Positions 19,040 through 26,969 of a stretch of DNA of 64,000 nucleotides are shown here, piece by piece; position 1 is the first letter of the stretch; the number at the start of each line of letters is the position of its first letter. The position numbers were made by a program, and so were the translations under genes. Origin of the DNA: Lacrimispora amygdalina (GTDB lineage Bacteria > Bacillota > Clostridia > Lachnospirales > Lachnospiraceae); assembly GCF_003432035.1 (NCBI RefSeq), contig NZ_QOHO01000072.1:1-64000 (forward strand). Direction: 5' to 3'. A model generated the notes under the pieces. That model saw only the letters and a program-made list of their open reading frames with translations, had not been told where the DNA came from and searched no databases.

Positions 19040-19654
19040 TCAGTCACTGCTGAGTATCTTTTCGATATTTGTTTTGACCAGCTGGAAAGCAACCTCATTC
19101 ATACCGCTGTTTATAATTACGTCGGCCATAGGCTTTGTCGGTTCAACATAAAGATAATGCATAGGTTTTACCGTGGTTAAATACTGCTCCACAACGCCTT
19201 CAATATCCCTTCCCCGCTCCTTCACGTCGCGGATTACCCGGCGTAAAATTCTCTCATCGGCATCAGCCTCAACAAAGATCTTAATATCAAACATATTTCT
19301 TAAACGTTCATCTGCAAATACTAAAATTCCTTCAACTAAAATAACCTTTTTGGGCGCTACTTTAACGAACTTGTCAGAACGGTTGTGTCTGGAATAATCA
19401 TAAACCGGACAATCCACCGTTTCCCCGCTTCGCAGTGCAGCCAGCTGTTCCAGTAAAAGTTCTGTCTCAAATGCTTCCGGATGATCGTAATTCATCTTTT
19501 TTCTTTCTTCAAAAGGAACCCCATCCTGTCGTTTATAATAATTATCATGGTAAAGAACTGCTATATTATCACAAAACGCTTCTTTCAGCCGGTTGGTAAA
19601 TGTTGACTTTCCTGAACCGGTACCTCCGGCAATTCCTATTATAACACAATTCAT
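19040..19654 (-). CDS. udk: Uridine kinase
   Basis: Phosphorylates uridine and cytidine in the pyrimidine salvage pathway. The 204 residues have the P-loop GIAGGTGSGKSTF at the N-terminus, YHDNYYKRQDGVPFEER around the substrate pocket, and RRVIRDVKERGRDIEGV as lid region. It belongs to the P-loop uridine kinase/phosphoribulokinase family. ATG 19654 is supported by GGAGG about ten bases upstream. It has its own promoter at 19699-19727. Confidence 0.93.
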   Translation of the reverse strand: MNCVIIGIAGGTGSGKSTFTNRLKEAFCDNIAVLYHDNYYKRQDGVPFEERKKMNYDHPEAFETELLLEQLAALRSGETVDCPVYDYSRHNRSDKFVKVAPKKVILVEGILVFADERLRNMFDIKIFVEADADERILRRVIRDVKERGRDIEGVVEQYLTTVKPMHYLYVEPTKPMADVIINSGMNEVAFQLVKTNIEKILSSD

Positions 19655-19698
19655 CTTCCGCAATCCTCCACTTATCTGGTCCTGTTCACACAAAACTT

Positions 19699-19727
19699 AT
19701 TCTATCAGAAAGACCGGATGAATTCAA
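19699..19727 (-). promoter_or_regulatory. Promoter of udk
   Basis: On the minus strand TTGAAT (19727-19722), 17 bases, TAGAAT (19704-19699). Spacing and distance to ATG 19654 (about 45 bases) fit a sigma-A promoter. Confidence 0.7.
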
Positions 19728-19751
19728 TGGTTTTCCTGCCTGTATCTGCTT

Positions 19752-20405
19752 TTATCCTTTTATCTCATTATAGTAATTTGCCAGAGTCACAGTCACATAG
19801 GGATACACATAAATATAAGCCAGACAGCAGGTGATCATTGCAAGTAAATGCCAAAGGATAAAGGAGAGACTTAAAACAAAAAATTCCCATAAACGTCCGT
19901 CCATCATATCTTTACTCTCTTCTATACACTGGAAAATACCTTTATCCGGATTTTCTACCATAATAAAAATTGCCTGGGAATACCGTAATGCAGCAATTAT
20001 ACCAGGAATAATAAGCAGAATGGACCAGAGAGTGATAAATAAGCCCATCATAAAGGAAAGCCCCAATGCCTTAAGCAAATAGGGGGTACTGGAAAATAAA
20101 TCTCCATAAGACATGGATTCATCACGTTTTGCCACTTTTAAACAGTAAGACAGATAACCAAAATCCAGCAGTGTGCTTAAAATAAAATATATTAAAAAGA
20201 AAATAATACTAAATATAATATATGGCCGCCACTGGTCAAGACCTGCCTGACTGTTTTCAAGTATCTTCTGCCATTTATCCAGAAAAAGCTGGATTACCGA
20301 TAAAACCGTAAGAATCACTCCCATAATGACAGTAACCAGGTACGGGTTTATGAGTGCCTGCTTCATGGCACTCTTAGCATCTGCTTTTAAAGCTTCTCTA
20401 TTCAT
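19752..20405 (-). CDS. DUF975 family integral membrane protein
   Basis: A 217-residue protein with four to five hydrophobic segments (about 20-40, 66-90, 112-135, 170-200) and the family's N-terminal signature NREALKADAKSAMKQ. Other family traits are SLLIIPGIIAALRYSQA-like residues after a long helix and CIEESKDMMDGRLWEFF. The function of DUF975 proteins is not known; they sit in the cytoplasmic membrane. GGAGG precedes ATG 20405. It lies 36 bases after recG, so probably in the same transcript. Confidence 0.88.
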   Translation of the reverse strand: MNREALKADAKSAMKQALINPYLVTVIMGVILTVLSVIQLFLDKWQKILENSQAGLDQWRPYIIFSIIFFLIYFILSTLLDFGYLSYCLKVAKRDESMSYGDLFSSTPYLLKALGLSFMMGLFITLWSILLIIPGIIAALRYSQAIFIMVENPDKGIFQCIEESKDMMDGRLWEFFVLSLSFILWHLLAMITCCLAYIYVYPYVTVTLANYYNEIKG

Positions 20406-20441
20406 ACCGTTACCTCCTTTTCGATACTTTTATTTAAATTA

Positions 20442-22493
20442 TTAAAGATTCAGTCTGTCGTAACTTTTCTCCAGATATTCACTGAGCTTTCTGGCAAGTT
20501 CTGCATTCTCATCTTTTTCCAGATCAGGATCATCCGAAAAAATATGCTTTACTTCCTCTGACACTGTTTTTAACAGATTGGCATCAGTAAAAATATCCCC
20601 CAGCTTAAATTCCATCTCACCGCTTTGCCGTATTCCGAATATATCGCCGGGTCCTCTTAATTTTAAATCTTCCGAAGCAATGAAAAAGCCGTCATTGGAC
20701 CGGTTTAGTATATCCAGCCGTTCCTTCGTCCCATCCTGATCCGAGCCATTCACTAAAATGCAGTAAGACTGATATTTGCCTCGCCCTACCCTGCCTCTCA
20801 ACTGATGAAGCTGGGCCAGCCCGAAGCGTTCCGCATTCTCAATCATCATTACCGTAGCATTTGGCACATTAACTCCGACTTCGACTACGGTAGTAGAAAC
20901 AAGAACTGAGATTTCGCCGGCTGCAAACCGTTCCATAATATTGTTTTTTTCTTTTGCTTTCATTTTGCCATGAAGATATTCGATACTGATTCCTGGAAGA
21001 GCTTTTTTTAACGCAGCAGTGTAGTCCACCACATTCTCCGCTTCTATCATCTCACTTGCTTCAACCATGGGGCAGATCACATAAGCCTGTCGTCCGGCGG
21101 CAACTTCCTTTTTTATAAAATCATAAGCCTTTTTCCGGTACCCGGTATCCACCACACAGTTCTTTATAGGAAGTCGATTGGCAGGAAGTTCATCAATTAC
21201 GGAAATGTCCAGATCACCGTAAACAATGATGGCAAGAGTTCTTGGTATGGGGGTCGCGCTCATAACCATTACATGGGGTTCCTCTCCCTTTTTCCCAAGC
21301 AGTTCTCTCTGCCCCACACCGAACCGGTGCTGCTCATCTGTGATAACCAGAGCTAGATTATCATAGATAACCTTATCCTGAATGAGAGCGTGGGTTCCTA
21401 TTATGATATCGGCTTCATGGGCCGCTATTTTTTCATAAGCAATTCTTTTTTCCTTCGCAGTCATGGAACCGGTAACGAGAATTGGCACCTTATTAATCTG
21501 GTATTTTAAGAAAAGCTCTGTCATGGATTCATAATGCTGCCTGGCAAGAACCTCCGTGGGTACCATCAAAGCACCCTGACAGCCGTTATAAGCCGTCTGC
21601 AGCAATGCCAGTATGGCTATGATGGTTTTTCCCGATCCAACATCTCCCTGCACCAGACGGTTCATAACCAGACCGCCCGTTATGTCTGCATAGACCTCAT
21701 CAAGAACCTTCTGCTGGGCACCTGTCAGGGAATAAGGCAGTCTGGCCTGAAATGCTTTTACCTCCTCTGACAACCGGATTGTATAAGGACTGGTTCTGTT
21801 CTCTCTTCCGTCTTTCAAGCGCCTGACAGCCATTAAAAATAGAAAAAACTCGTCAAAAACCAGTCTTTTTCTGGCAAATAAAAGTTCTTTCCTGTCTGTG
21901 GGAAAATGAATATGTTCAATTGCAAAATTGTATTCTGCCAGTTCATGCTTCATTCGCAGCTTCGCAGGCAGATAATCCCTGCTCATAAGGCGGACACTGA
22001 GCGCCTGCTTCTGTGCCCTGACAATGGTTTTATTGCTCAGGCCCTTCGTCTGGCCGTAAACAGGCTGCATGGAATGAATGATCTCCTCATAAGCCTCCGC
22101 TGTATACACTTCCGGCTGCTCCATGATTAGCCGGCCGCTTTTCTTAATGACTTTTCCCCGAAAAACAGCCCGCATCCCTGCCTTTAAGGTAGAATGAAGA
22201 TAGGGCATGTTATACCAGATCAGCTGGAGGGTGCCGGATCCATCTCTTAAAACAGCTGTGACAACCTGTACGCGGCTGTAACGTTTCACATCTGGTGTCC
22301 TTTCAAGCATTCCGCACACTGTCATGACTGTATCCGGTCTGATTTCAGCTATAGGTGAGGGTTCCTCATACGTATCATATGCCCGTGGATAATATTCCAG
22401 AAGATCTTCTATGGTATTCACTCCGATCTTTTGAAACAGTTTTCCGGTTTTTTCTCCAATTCCTTTCAGTGTTTCAATGGGTTTCTGATTCAT
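20442..22493 (-). CDS. recG: ATP-dependent DNA helicase RecG
   Basis: RecG unwinds and reverses stalled replication forks and branched recombination intermediates. The 683 residues are full length. They hold the N-terminal wedge/OB domain (PDTVMTVCGMLERTPDVK), Walker A GDVGSGKTIIA, the DEQHRFG motif for Walker B, VMSATPIPRTLA and the C-terminal helicase motifs GVNVPNATVMMIENAERFG and QLRGRVGRG. The start at 22493 has AGGAAAGA upstream. Confidence 0.97.
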   Translation of the reverse strand: MNQKPIETLKGIGEKTGKLFQKIGVNTIEDLLEYYPRAYDTYEEPSPIAEIRPDTVMTVCGMLERTPDVKRYSRVQVVTAVLRDGSGTLQLIWYNMPYLHSTLKAGMRAVFRGKVIKKSGRLIMEQPEVYTAEAYEEIIHSMQPVYGQTKGLSNKTIVRAQKQALSVRLMSRDYLPAKLRMKHELAEYNFAIEHIHFPTDRKELLFARKRLVFDEFFLFLMAVRRLKDGRENRTSPYTIRLSEEVKAFQARLPYSLTGAQQKVLDEVYADITGGLVMNRLVQGDVGSGKTIIAILALLQTAYNGCQGALMVPTEVLARQHYESMTELFLKYQINKVPILVTGSMTAKEKRIAYEKIAAHEADIIIGTHALIQDKVIYDNLALVITDEQHRFGVGQRELLGKKGEEPHVMVMSATPIPRTLAIIVYGDLDISVIDELPANRLPIKNCVVDTGYRKKAYDFIKKEVAAGRQAYVICPMVEASEMIEAENVVDYTAALKKALPGISIEYLHGKMKAKEKNNIMERFAAGEISVLVSTTVVEVGVNVPNATVMMIENAERFGLAQLHQLRGRVGRGKYQSYCILVNGSDQDGTKERLDILNRSNDGFFIASEDLKLRGPGDIFGIRQSGEMEFKLGDIFTDANLLKTVSEEVKHIFSDDPDLEKDENAELARKLSEYLEKSYDRLNL

Positions 22494-22533
22494 TCTTTCC
22501 TGCGCCTCCTTTCATTTTGAATCTCAGAATATC

Positions 22534-22567
22534 AAAAACCGGGCAGACTTAAGTCACGTCTGCCCGG
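22534..22567 (-). terminator. Terminator after the DAK-domain gene
   Basis: A perfect 10-bp GC-rich stem (CCGGGCAGAC at 22539-22548 with GTCTGCCCGG at 22558-22567) followed on the minus strand by TTTTTGATATT. It separates the DAK gene from recG. Confidence 0.85.
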
Positions 22568-22590
22568 AATCATACAGTCCTGACTCCTTT

Positions 22591-24261
22591 TTATTCTACG
22601 GAAATCAGATAATAGTAAATCGGCTGACTGCCGGAATGAAGTTCCACTTCACAATTTGAGAACTGTTCTTCTGCTTTTTCCTTCAGGACAGCAGCATCTT
22701 CCCCGCTCACATCCCTGCCGTAATAAATGGTAATGAGTTCTGATTCTTCCTCTACCATGGCTTCCAGCGTTTTAAGCGCAGTGGCTTCAATCTCTTCTCC
22801 AACAGCAAGAATTCCATGGTCTCCCAAAGCCATGATATCGCCCTCTTTGATTTCTATATCATCAATCGTAGTGTTGCGGACTGCATAAGTAATCTGTCCG
22901 GTCTTTACACGAGCCATTTCTTCCGTCATGTTTGCTTCATTCTCCTCGGGAGATAAATCAGGTGCAAAATTAATAATTGCAGTGATTCCCTGAGGAATTG
23001 TCCTGGAAGGAATCACGATAACCTTCTTATCCTCTACCAGACTCTTCGCCTGCTCTGCAGCCAGAATAATGTTCTTGTTGTTCGGCAGGATGTAGATTGT
23101 ATCTGCATTCACCTGGTCGATGGCGTTTAACATATCCTCAGTACTGGGATTCATGGTCTGACCGCCCTGGATTAAATAATCCGCTCCGATACCGCGAAAG
23201 ATTTCATCAAGGCCTTCCCCTGCAGATACGGAGATAAAGCCGTATTGCTTTCTTGGCTCAGACTTCTTTTCTTCCGCCTTCTGTTGTACAGCCAGTTTTT
23301 CTGATTCTTTAATCAGCCTTTCGTGATGCTCTTCCCTCATGTTGTCAATCTTCATGCGGGATAAGGAACCAAGAGTAAGAGCCTTTTGAATGGCAAGCCC
23401 CGGATCATTGGTATGAACGTGAACTTTTACAATATCATCATCGGATACAACTACCAGGGAATCTCCTATGGATTCCAAGTACCCTTTGAATTCCTGCTCT
23501 GTTTTTTCATTATATGGCTTTTCTAAATTAACAATAAATTCTGTACAATATCCGAATTTAATATCTGCTTCTTTCAGGGCAATTCCTTCAGCGCTTTTAA
23601 CCGGCTCCACACGTCCTGCGGCTTCCACCGTAAGATCAACTTCCTTACCGGTAAGGAAATTAAAAGCCCCCTTTACCACCTGCATCAGTCCCTGACCGCC
23701 GGAATCCACGACACCCGCCTGCTTTAATACCGGAAGCATCTCCGGAGTCTGGCTTAATACATAATCGCCCTGTTCAATGACCTGATTGCAGAATTCAATG
23801 ATATCCTCTGTTTCCGTCACCAGCTCAGCAGCTCTTTCTGCCATACCTCTCGCGACCGTCAGTATAGTGCCCTCTTTGGGTTTCATAACGGCCTTATAGG
23901 CTGTCTCAGTGGCTCTGACAAAGGAATTAGCCAAAATAGTAACTGTCACCTGTTCAGCGGAGGCGATCTCTTTCGTAAATCCTCGGAACAACTGGGATAA
24001 GATTACGCCGGAGTTTCCCCTTGCGCCTCTTAAAGAACCGGAAGAAATTGCCTTTGACAGAGATTCCATGGTTGGATTCTCAATGGCAGCCACCTCTTTC
24101 GCAGCTGACATAATGGTCATAGTCATGTTTGTCCCGGTATCTCCATCCGGAACCGGAAAAACATTCAATTCATTAATCCAGTCCTTTTTGGCTTCCAGTT
24201 CTTTTGCACCTGCTAAAAATGCTTTCTGCAGCATCTTTGCGTCTATATACTTCATACCCAC
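22591..24261 (-). CDS. DAK2-domain fatty acid kinase-like protein (FakA / YloV family)
   Basis: A 556-residue protein with a DhaL/DAK2 ATP-binding domain at residues about 10-200 (FPVPDGDTGTNMTMT binds magnesium-ATP; SLRGARGNSGVILSQ). The middle and C-terminal parts are the FakA domain (about 230-556). FakA works with a FakB lipid carrier to phosphorylate fatty acids for phospholipid synthesis; no fakB is in the window. It starts at GTG 24261, nine bases after GGAGG, or at the ATG two codons later. It is preceded at 14 bases by the Asp23 gene, the usual arrangement in Firmicutes. Confidence 0.92.
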   Translation of the reverse strand: MGMKYIDAKMLQKAFLAGAKELEAKKDWINELNVFPVPDGDTGTNMTMTIMSAAKEVAAIENPTMESLSKAISSGSLRGARGNSGVILSQLFRGFTKEIASAEQVTVTILANSFVRATETAYKAVMKPKEGTILTVARGMAERAAELVTETEDIIEFCNQVIEQGDYVLSQTPEMLPVLKQAGVVDSGGQGLMQVVKGAFNFLTGKEVDLTVEAAGRVEPVKSAEGIALKEADIKFGYCTEFIVNLEKPYNEKTEQEFKGYLESIGDSLVVVSDDDIVKVHVHTNDPGLAIQKALTLGSLSRMKIDNMREEHHERLIKESEKLAVQQKAEEKKSEPRKQYGFISVSAGEGLDEIFRGIGADYLIQGGQTMNPSTEDMLNAIDQVNADTIYILPNNKNIILAAEQAKSLVEDKKVIVIPSRTIPQGITAIINFAPDLSPEENEANMTEEMARVKTGQITYAVRNTTIDDIEIKEGDIMALGDHGILAVGEEIEATALKTLEAMVEEESELITIYYGRDVSGEDAAVLKEKAEEQFSNCEVELHSGSQPIYYYLISVE

Positions 24262-24275
24262 AGGTAGTTTCCTCC

Positions 24276-24632
24276 TTAATCAATCACTCTTACGCCTTCG
24301 ACAAAGATGTTAATCTTATCTACCGTCATACCGGTGAATTCTTCTACTTTGTATTTTACATTTTCAATCAGATTATCCGCTACTGCAGAAATACTGATTC
24401 CATATGCTACGATTACATGAAAATCAATGGTGATATGGTTGTCCTGAATCATTACATTAATTCCATGTGTCAGTCCTTCCCGTTTTAAAAGCTTAACGAG
24501 TCCGTCCTTCATGCTGACAGCCGCCATACCGACAATACCGAAGCACTCAACTGCGGTGGTTCCGGCGTACATAGCGATAACATCAGGGCTTACCTGGATT
24601 TCGCCCAGTTTATTATTGATATAACCCTTCAT
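24276..24632 (-). CDS. Asp23/Gls24 family envelope-stress protein
   Basis: A 118-residue member of the Asp23 family (YloU type). It shows the typical start LGEIQVSPDVIAMYAGTTA and the region ITIDFHVIVAYGISISAVA followed by VKYKVEEFTGMTVDKINIFV. Asp23 proteins are peripheral membrane proteins linked to cell-envelope stress. The gene always travels with the DAK gene in these genomes, which suggests a link to lipid metabolism. A TATAAT box lies on the minus strand at 24670-24665, but its minus-35 is poor. Confidence 0.9.
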   Translation of the reverse strand: MKGYINNKLGEIQVSPDVIAMYAGTTAVECFGIVGMAAVSMKDGLVKLLKREGLTHGINVMIQDNHITIDFHVIVAYGISISAVADNLIENVKYKVEEFTGMTVDKINIFVEGVRVID

Positions 24633-24711
24633 AGTCTCTACCTCCGTTCTTTCTGTCTGTTATGATTATACATTATTTTTCCAAAAAAAGAAACAAATTT
24701 TTAATTTTCAC

Positions 24712-24740
24712 TTGCAAATCGCTGTAATTTCTGTTATCAT
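24712..24740 (+). promoter_or_regulatory. Promoter of rpmB
   Basis: TTGCAA (24712-24717), 17 bases, TATCAT (24735-24740). It points into rpmB, whose ATG is 60 bases further on. Confidence 0.75.
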
Positions 24741-24801
24741 ACACTTGTTGTGGATTTTTCAACCATTAAAAAATCCAAGTTACTTTTAAGGAGGTGCAAT
24801 C

Positions 24802-24987
24802 ATGGCTAAATGTGCAATTTGTGAAAAGGCTGCTCACTTTGGCAACGCAGTGAGCCATTCCCATAGAAGATCCAATAAGATGTGGAAAGCAAATGTAAAG
24901 TCCGTTAAAGTTAAAGTAACAGGCGGCGCTAAGAAGATGTACGTATGTACTTCCTGTTTAAGATCCGGATTAGTTGAAAGAGCTTAA
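24802..24987 (+). CDS. rpmB: 50S ribosomal protein L28
   Basis: A 61-residue structural protein of the large ribosomal subunit. It is the zinc-binding form, with Cys pairs in KCAICEKA and YVCTSCLRS, and the characteristic HSHRRSNKMW motif. GGAGG lies nine bases before ATG 24802. It is a single-gene unit with its own promoter and terminator, divergent from the Asp23 gene. Confidence 0.97.
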   Translation: MAKCAICEKAAHFGNAVSHSHRRSNKMWKANVKSVKVKVTGGAKKMYVCTSCLRSGLVERA

Positions 24988-24996
24988 TCGTAGGAA

Positions 24997-25031
24997 ACTC
25001 CTGACTGGTAGCAGTCAGGAGTATTTTTTTT
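24997..25031 (+). terminator. Terminator of rpmB
   Basis: Perfect 11-bp stem (ACTCCTGACTG at 24997-25007, complement at 25012-25022) with a four-base loop, followed by ATTTTTTTTAT. Confidence 0.92.
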
Positions 25032-25089
25032 ATAGCTATGAGACCCGGTTAATCCAATCGGGTCTCAATAATAGCAACAGTATTTGCTG

Positions 25090-25227
25090 TCAGCAGCAAA
25101 ACAGATTATATCCCAGTACCAGACATCCAATTATAAACAGAATTGTAACGATCGTTGCCGGGATAAACAGTAGGATTGCCATACCTGCTCCAAAACAGAA
25201 CAGCATAAGTCCGCATACTCTTCTCAT
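25090..25227 (-). CDS. 45-residue hydrophobic small membrane protein
   Basis: A short frame starting MRRVCGLMLFCFGAGMAILL and ending in YNLFCC. GAGGG lies six bases before ATG 25227. After three N-terminal residues almost the whole peptide is hydrophobic, with a Pro near the middle, so it may form one long or two short membrane helices. Four cysteines are present, two at the very C-terminus. It follows gerW on the same strand by 56 bases. An 8-bp inverted repeat (GAGACCCG/CGGGTCTC, 25040-25066) lies just after its stop but has no U run. I recall similar small peptides in related clostridia, but the function is unknown. Confidence 0.55.
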   Translation of the reverse strand: MRRVCGLMLFCFGAGMAILLFIPATIVTILFIIGCLVLGYNLFCC

Positions 25228-25283
25228 AATATCCCTCAATCCATTCAGGCTATATATAATATCCTATGCGGCTTATCCCTTTC

Positions 25284-25694
25284 TTATTCTTCGGCTTTTT
25301 CTTTCTCTGCAGCCGCAGCCATCTCCTCTGCTACTTTTATTGCTTCCGGTGACACCTCTTTATTCCCGGATGTGAATTTGTTGACGAAATCCGGAACCAT
25401 GTCAAGTATCTTTGTCACTGCATCCTGCTGCTTGATATTCACCAGCTTTGTCACACCGTTTTGAATAATCAGTATGGCACTTGGGCTCATCTTCGCATGC
25501 ATTCCTCCGGCACCCTTCTCTTTCGCATTTTCAGAAAAGGATCCGGCAGCCATTCCGCAGGTTACATCCACCAAAGGCAGAATAATGGTGTCATCCACCT
25601 TCACTGCATCTCCTACAACTGTTTTTGTCGCTACAAAGGCATCCATACCTTTAAACAATGCCTCTACTGTAGACGTAAAATAATTATCTGCCAT
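25284..25694 (-). CDS. gerW: GerW/YtfJ family sporulation protein
   Basis: A 136-residue protein of the YtfJ family. Its central part has the glycine-rich motif CGMAAGSFSENAKEKGAGGM and KMSPSAILIIQNG. In Bacillus GerW (YtfJ) is made in the forespore and is needed for spores to germinate normally with certain nutrients. The C-terminus is Ala/Glu-rich. GGAGG precedes ATG 25694. The DUF2953 gene lies 16 bases upstream, the same pairing as Bacillus ytfI-ytfJ. Confidence 0.92.
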   Translation of the reverse strand: MADNYFTSTVEALFKGMDAFVATKTVVGDAVKVDDTIILPLVDVTCGMAAGSFSENAKEKGAGGMHAKMSPSAILIIQNGVTKLVNIKQQDAVTKILDMVPDFVNKFTSGNKEVSPEAIKVAEEMAAAAEKEKAEE

Positions 25695-25710
25695 GAACGT
25701 AATTCCTCCT

Positions 25711-26634
25711 TTAACGAAGCCATCTCTTTAACAGAGTTCTGAAGTTTTTATCAAGAAGCATACGTAAACCAATCATCAGGACCGTTCCAAGACGAATTCG
25801 TCCCCGAAATGTGCCTTCTGCGGTAAAAACGGACCGGTCAAAAACCGGATACAGATCCCAGTACTTATGAAAGAACGGATACAGCAGGCTGGCCGCCATA
25901 AGTGCCTGTCCGGTCAGACCGGGATCTTCAAATCCAAATGTCACGTTACCATGCCCCTTTATAGGGAAAATATGTCTTACCAGACGTTTCCCCTGTCTGT
26001 AAAGCAGCTTTGCAGTCTTCTGATTTTCGCTGTTGGAAAGAAAAGTCTGAATTTCATCTTTCTTCTCTTTCATGTTTCTCAGTGTAACACAAATTCTGTT
26101 GTATAAATACTTAATTCTTTCCAGTATATGGATTAATTTCTTCTTTATCTTACGAAATAATGCCTGCAGCCAGGACTCTTTTTCTACTTGTTCTGTTCGT
26201 ACTGTTTGTTCTGTTTCTTTTATATCTTTCTGTACAGACTGGCTGTTCTCTGACTCTCCCCGGACCGTTTTTTTTACATCCCGCCCCAATTGTCTCGCTT
26301 CCTTTACGGTTTCCGGCTCCTTTATTTCCATGGCCTGAACCATAATTTCCTCAGCTTCTTTCAGTTCCTCATCCATCTTTTTCGGTCTCATCATGGGAAT
26401 TCCAAACAGGCGGACTGCAATCAGAACTTCTTCTTCATACCGGACCGTAACTGAGAGGATATGTAGCAGCCAGGAAATTTTCATGTTTCCCTTCACTTTT
26501 TTAAAATAAGATCCTTCTCCGCGGTAACGGACCGGTACGAACAGTACCAGTACAACTGCCAGAAGAATGAGTCCTAAAAGAATCAGGATCAGCAGTCCCA
26601 ACAGTTTTAAAATAAATAAAATTATATGAAGCAT
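25711..26634 (-). CDS. DUF2953 family membrane-associated protein (YtfI-like)
   Basis: A 307-residue protein with one strong N-terminal hydrophobic segment (HIILFILKLLGLLILILLG and on to about residue 30), the motif VPVRYRGEG, and then a mainly soluble region. The middle (about 80-200) is charged and variable. The C-terminal part contains the family motif GHGNVTFGFEDPGLTGQALM. Function is unknown, but the link to gerW suggests a sporulation role. ATG 26634 is preferred; a GTG two codons earlier overlaps the GAGG ribosome site. Confidence 0.85.
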   Translation of the reverse strand: MLHIILFILKLLGLLILILLGLILLAVVLVLFVPVRYRGEGSYFKKVKGNMKISWLLHILSVTVRYEEEVLIAVRLFGIPMMRPKKMDEELKEAEEIMVQAMEIKEPETVKEARQLGRDVKKTVRGESENSQSVQKDIKETEQTVRTEQVEKESWLQALFRKIKKKLIHILERIKYLYNRICVTLRNMKEKKDEIQTFLSNSENQKTAKLLYRQGKRLVRHIFPIKGHGNVTFGFEDPGLTGQALMAASLLYPFFHKYWDLYPVFDRSVFTAEGTFRGRIRLGTVLMIGLRMLLDKNFRTLLKRWLR

Positions 26635-26648
26635 GAACACCTCACATC

Positions 26649-26969
26649 TTACCGGCTTCTATTTAAAAAATCAGACAGATGAAACCCTTCTGTTTTCCGG
26701 TATAAGTCATGAATCACACGTCCGGCTACTTCCAGAGCTTCCCAGTAATCAGCGGCAATGCCGACTATGAAGAAGTCTTTTTCCTTATAAAATGGGGATA
26801 TTATTTCAGCAGCTGGATAGATATCAAGTATATTATTCCCATTTGAGGCGGGTGTAATCACATAAATATCCAAACCTGGTTTCCCCTTCCTGATTCCCTG
26901 AATGATACGGTAACGTTTCTTTTTTGCTTTATCTCCGACGTATAAACGGTTATACCAGCTTATTTTCAT
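26649..26969 (-). CDS. Hypothetical protein, 106 residues
   Basis: A small soluble protein I do not recognise. It is basic at the start (KAKKKRYRIIQGIRKGKPG) and then has alternating strands and helices (LDIYVITPASNGNNILDIY; FFIVGIAADYWEALEVAGRV). No membrane segment or catalytic motif is visible. Its ATG lies 20 bases inside the end of the larger unknown gene upstream, so the two are probably translationally coupled and may act together. It is followed by the DUF2953 gene after 14 bases. Confidence 0.7.
   Translation of the reverse strand: MKISWYNRLYVGDKAKKKRYRIIQGIRKGKPGLDIYVITPASNGNNILDIYPAAEIISPFYKEKDFFIVGIAADYWEALEVAGRVIHDLYRKTEGFHLSDFLNRSR

Noticed and set aside
24665-24693. Full promoter for the Asp23 gene
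   Set aside because: TATAAT is present, but the minus-35 position reads TTTCTT, too weak to call.
25040-25066. Terminator of the 45-residue gene
   Set aside because: The 8-bp inverted repeat has no U run on either strand.
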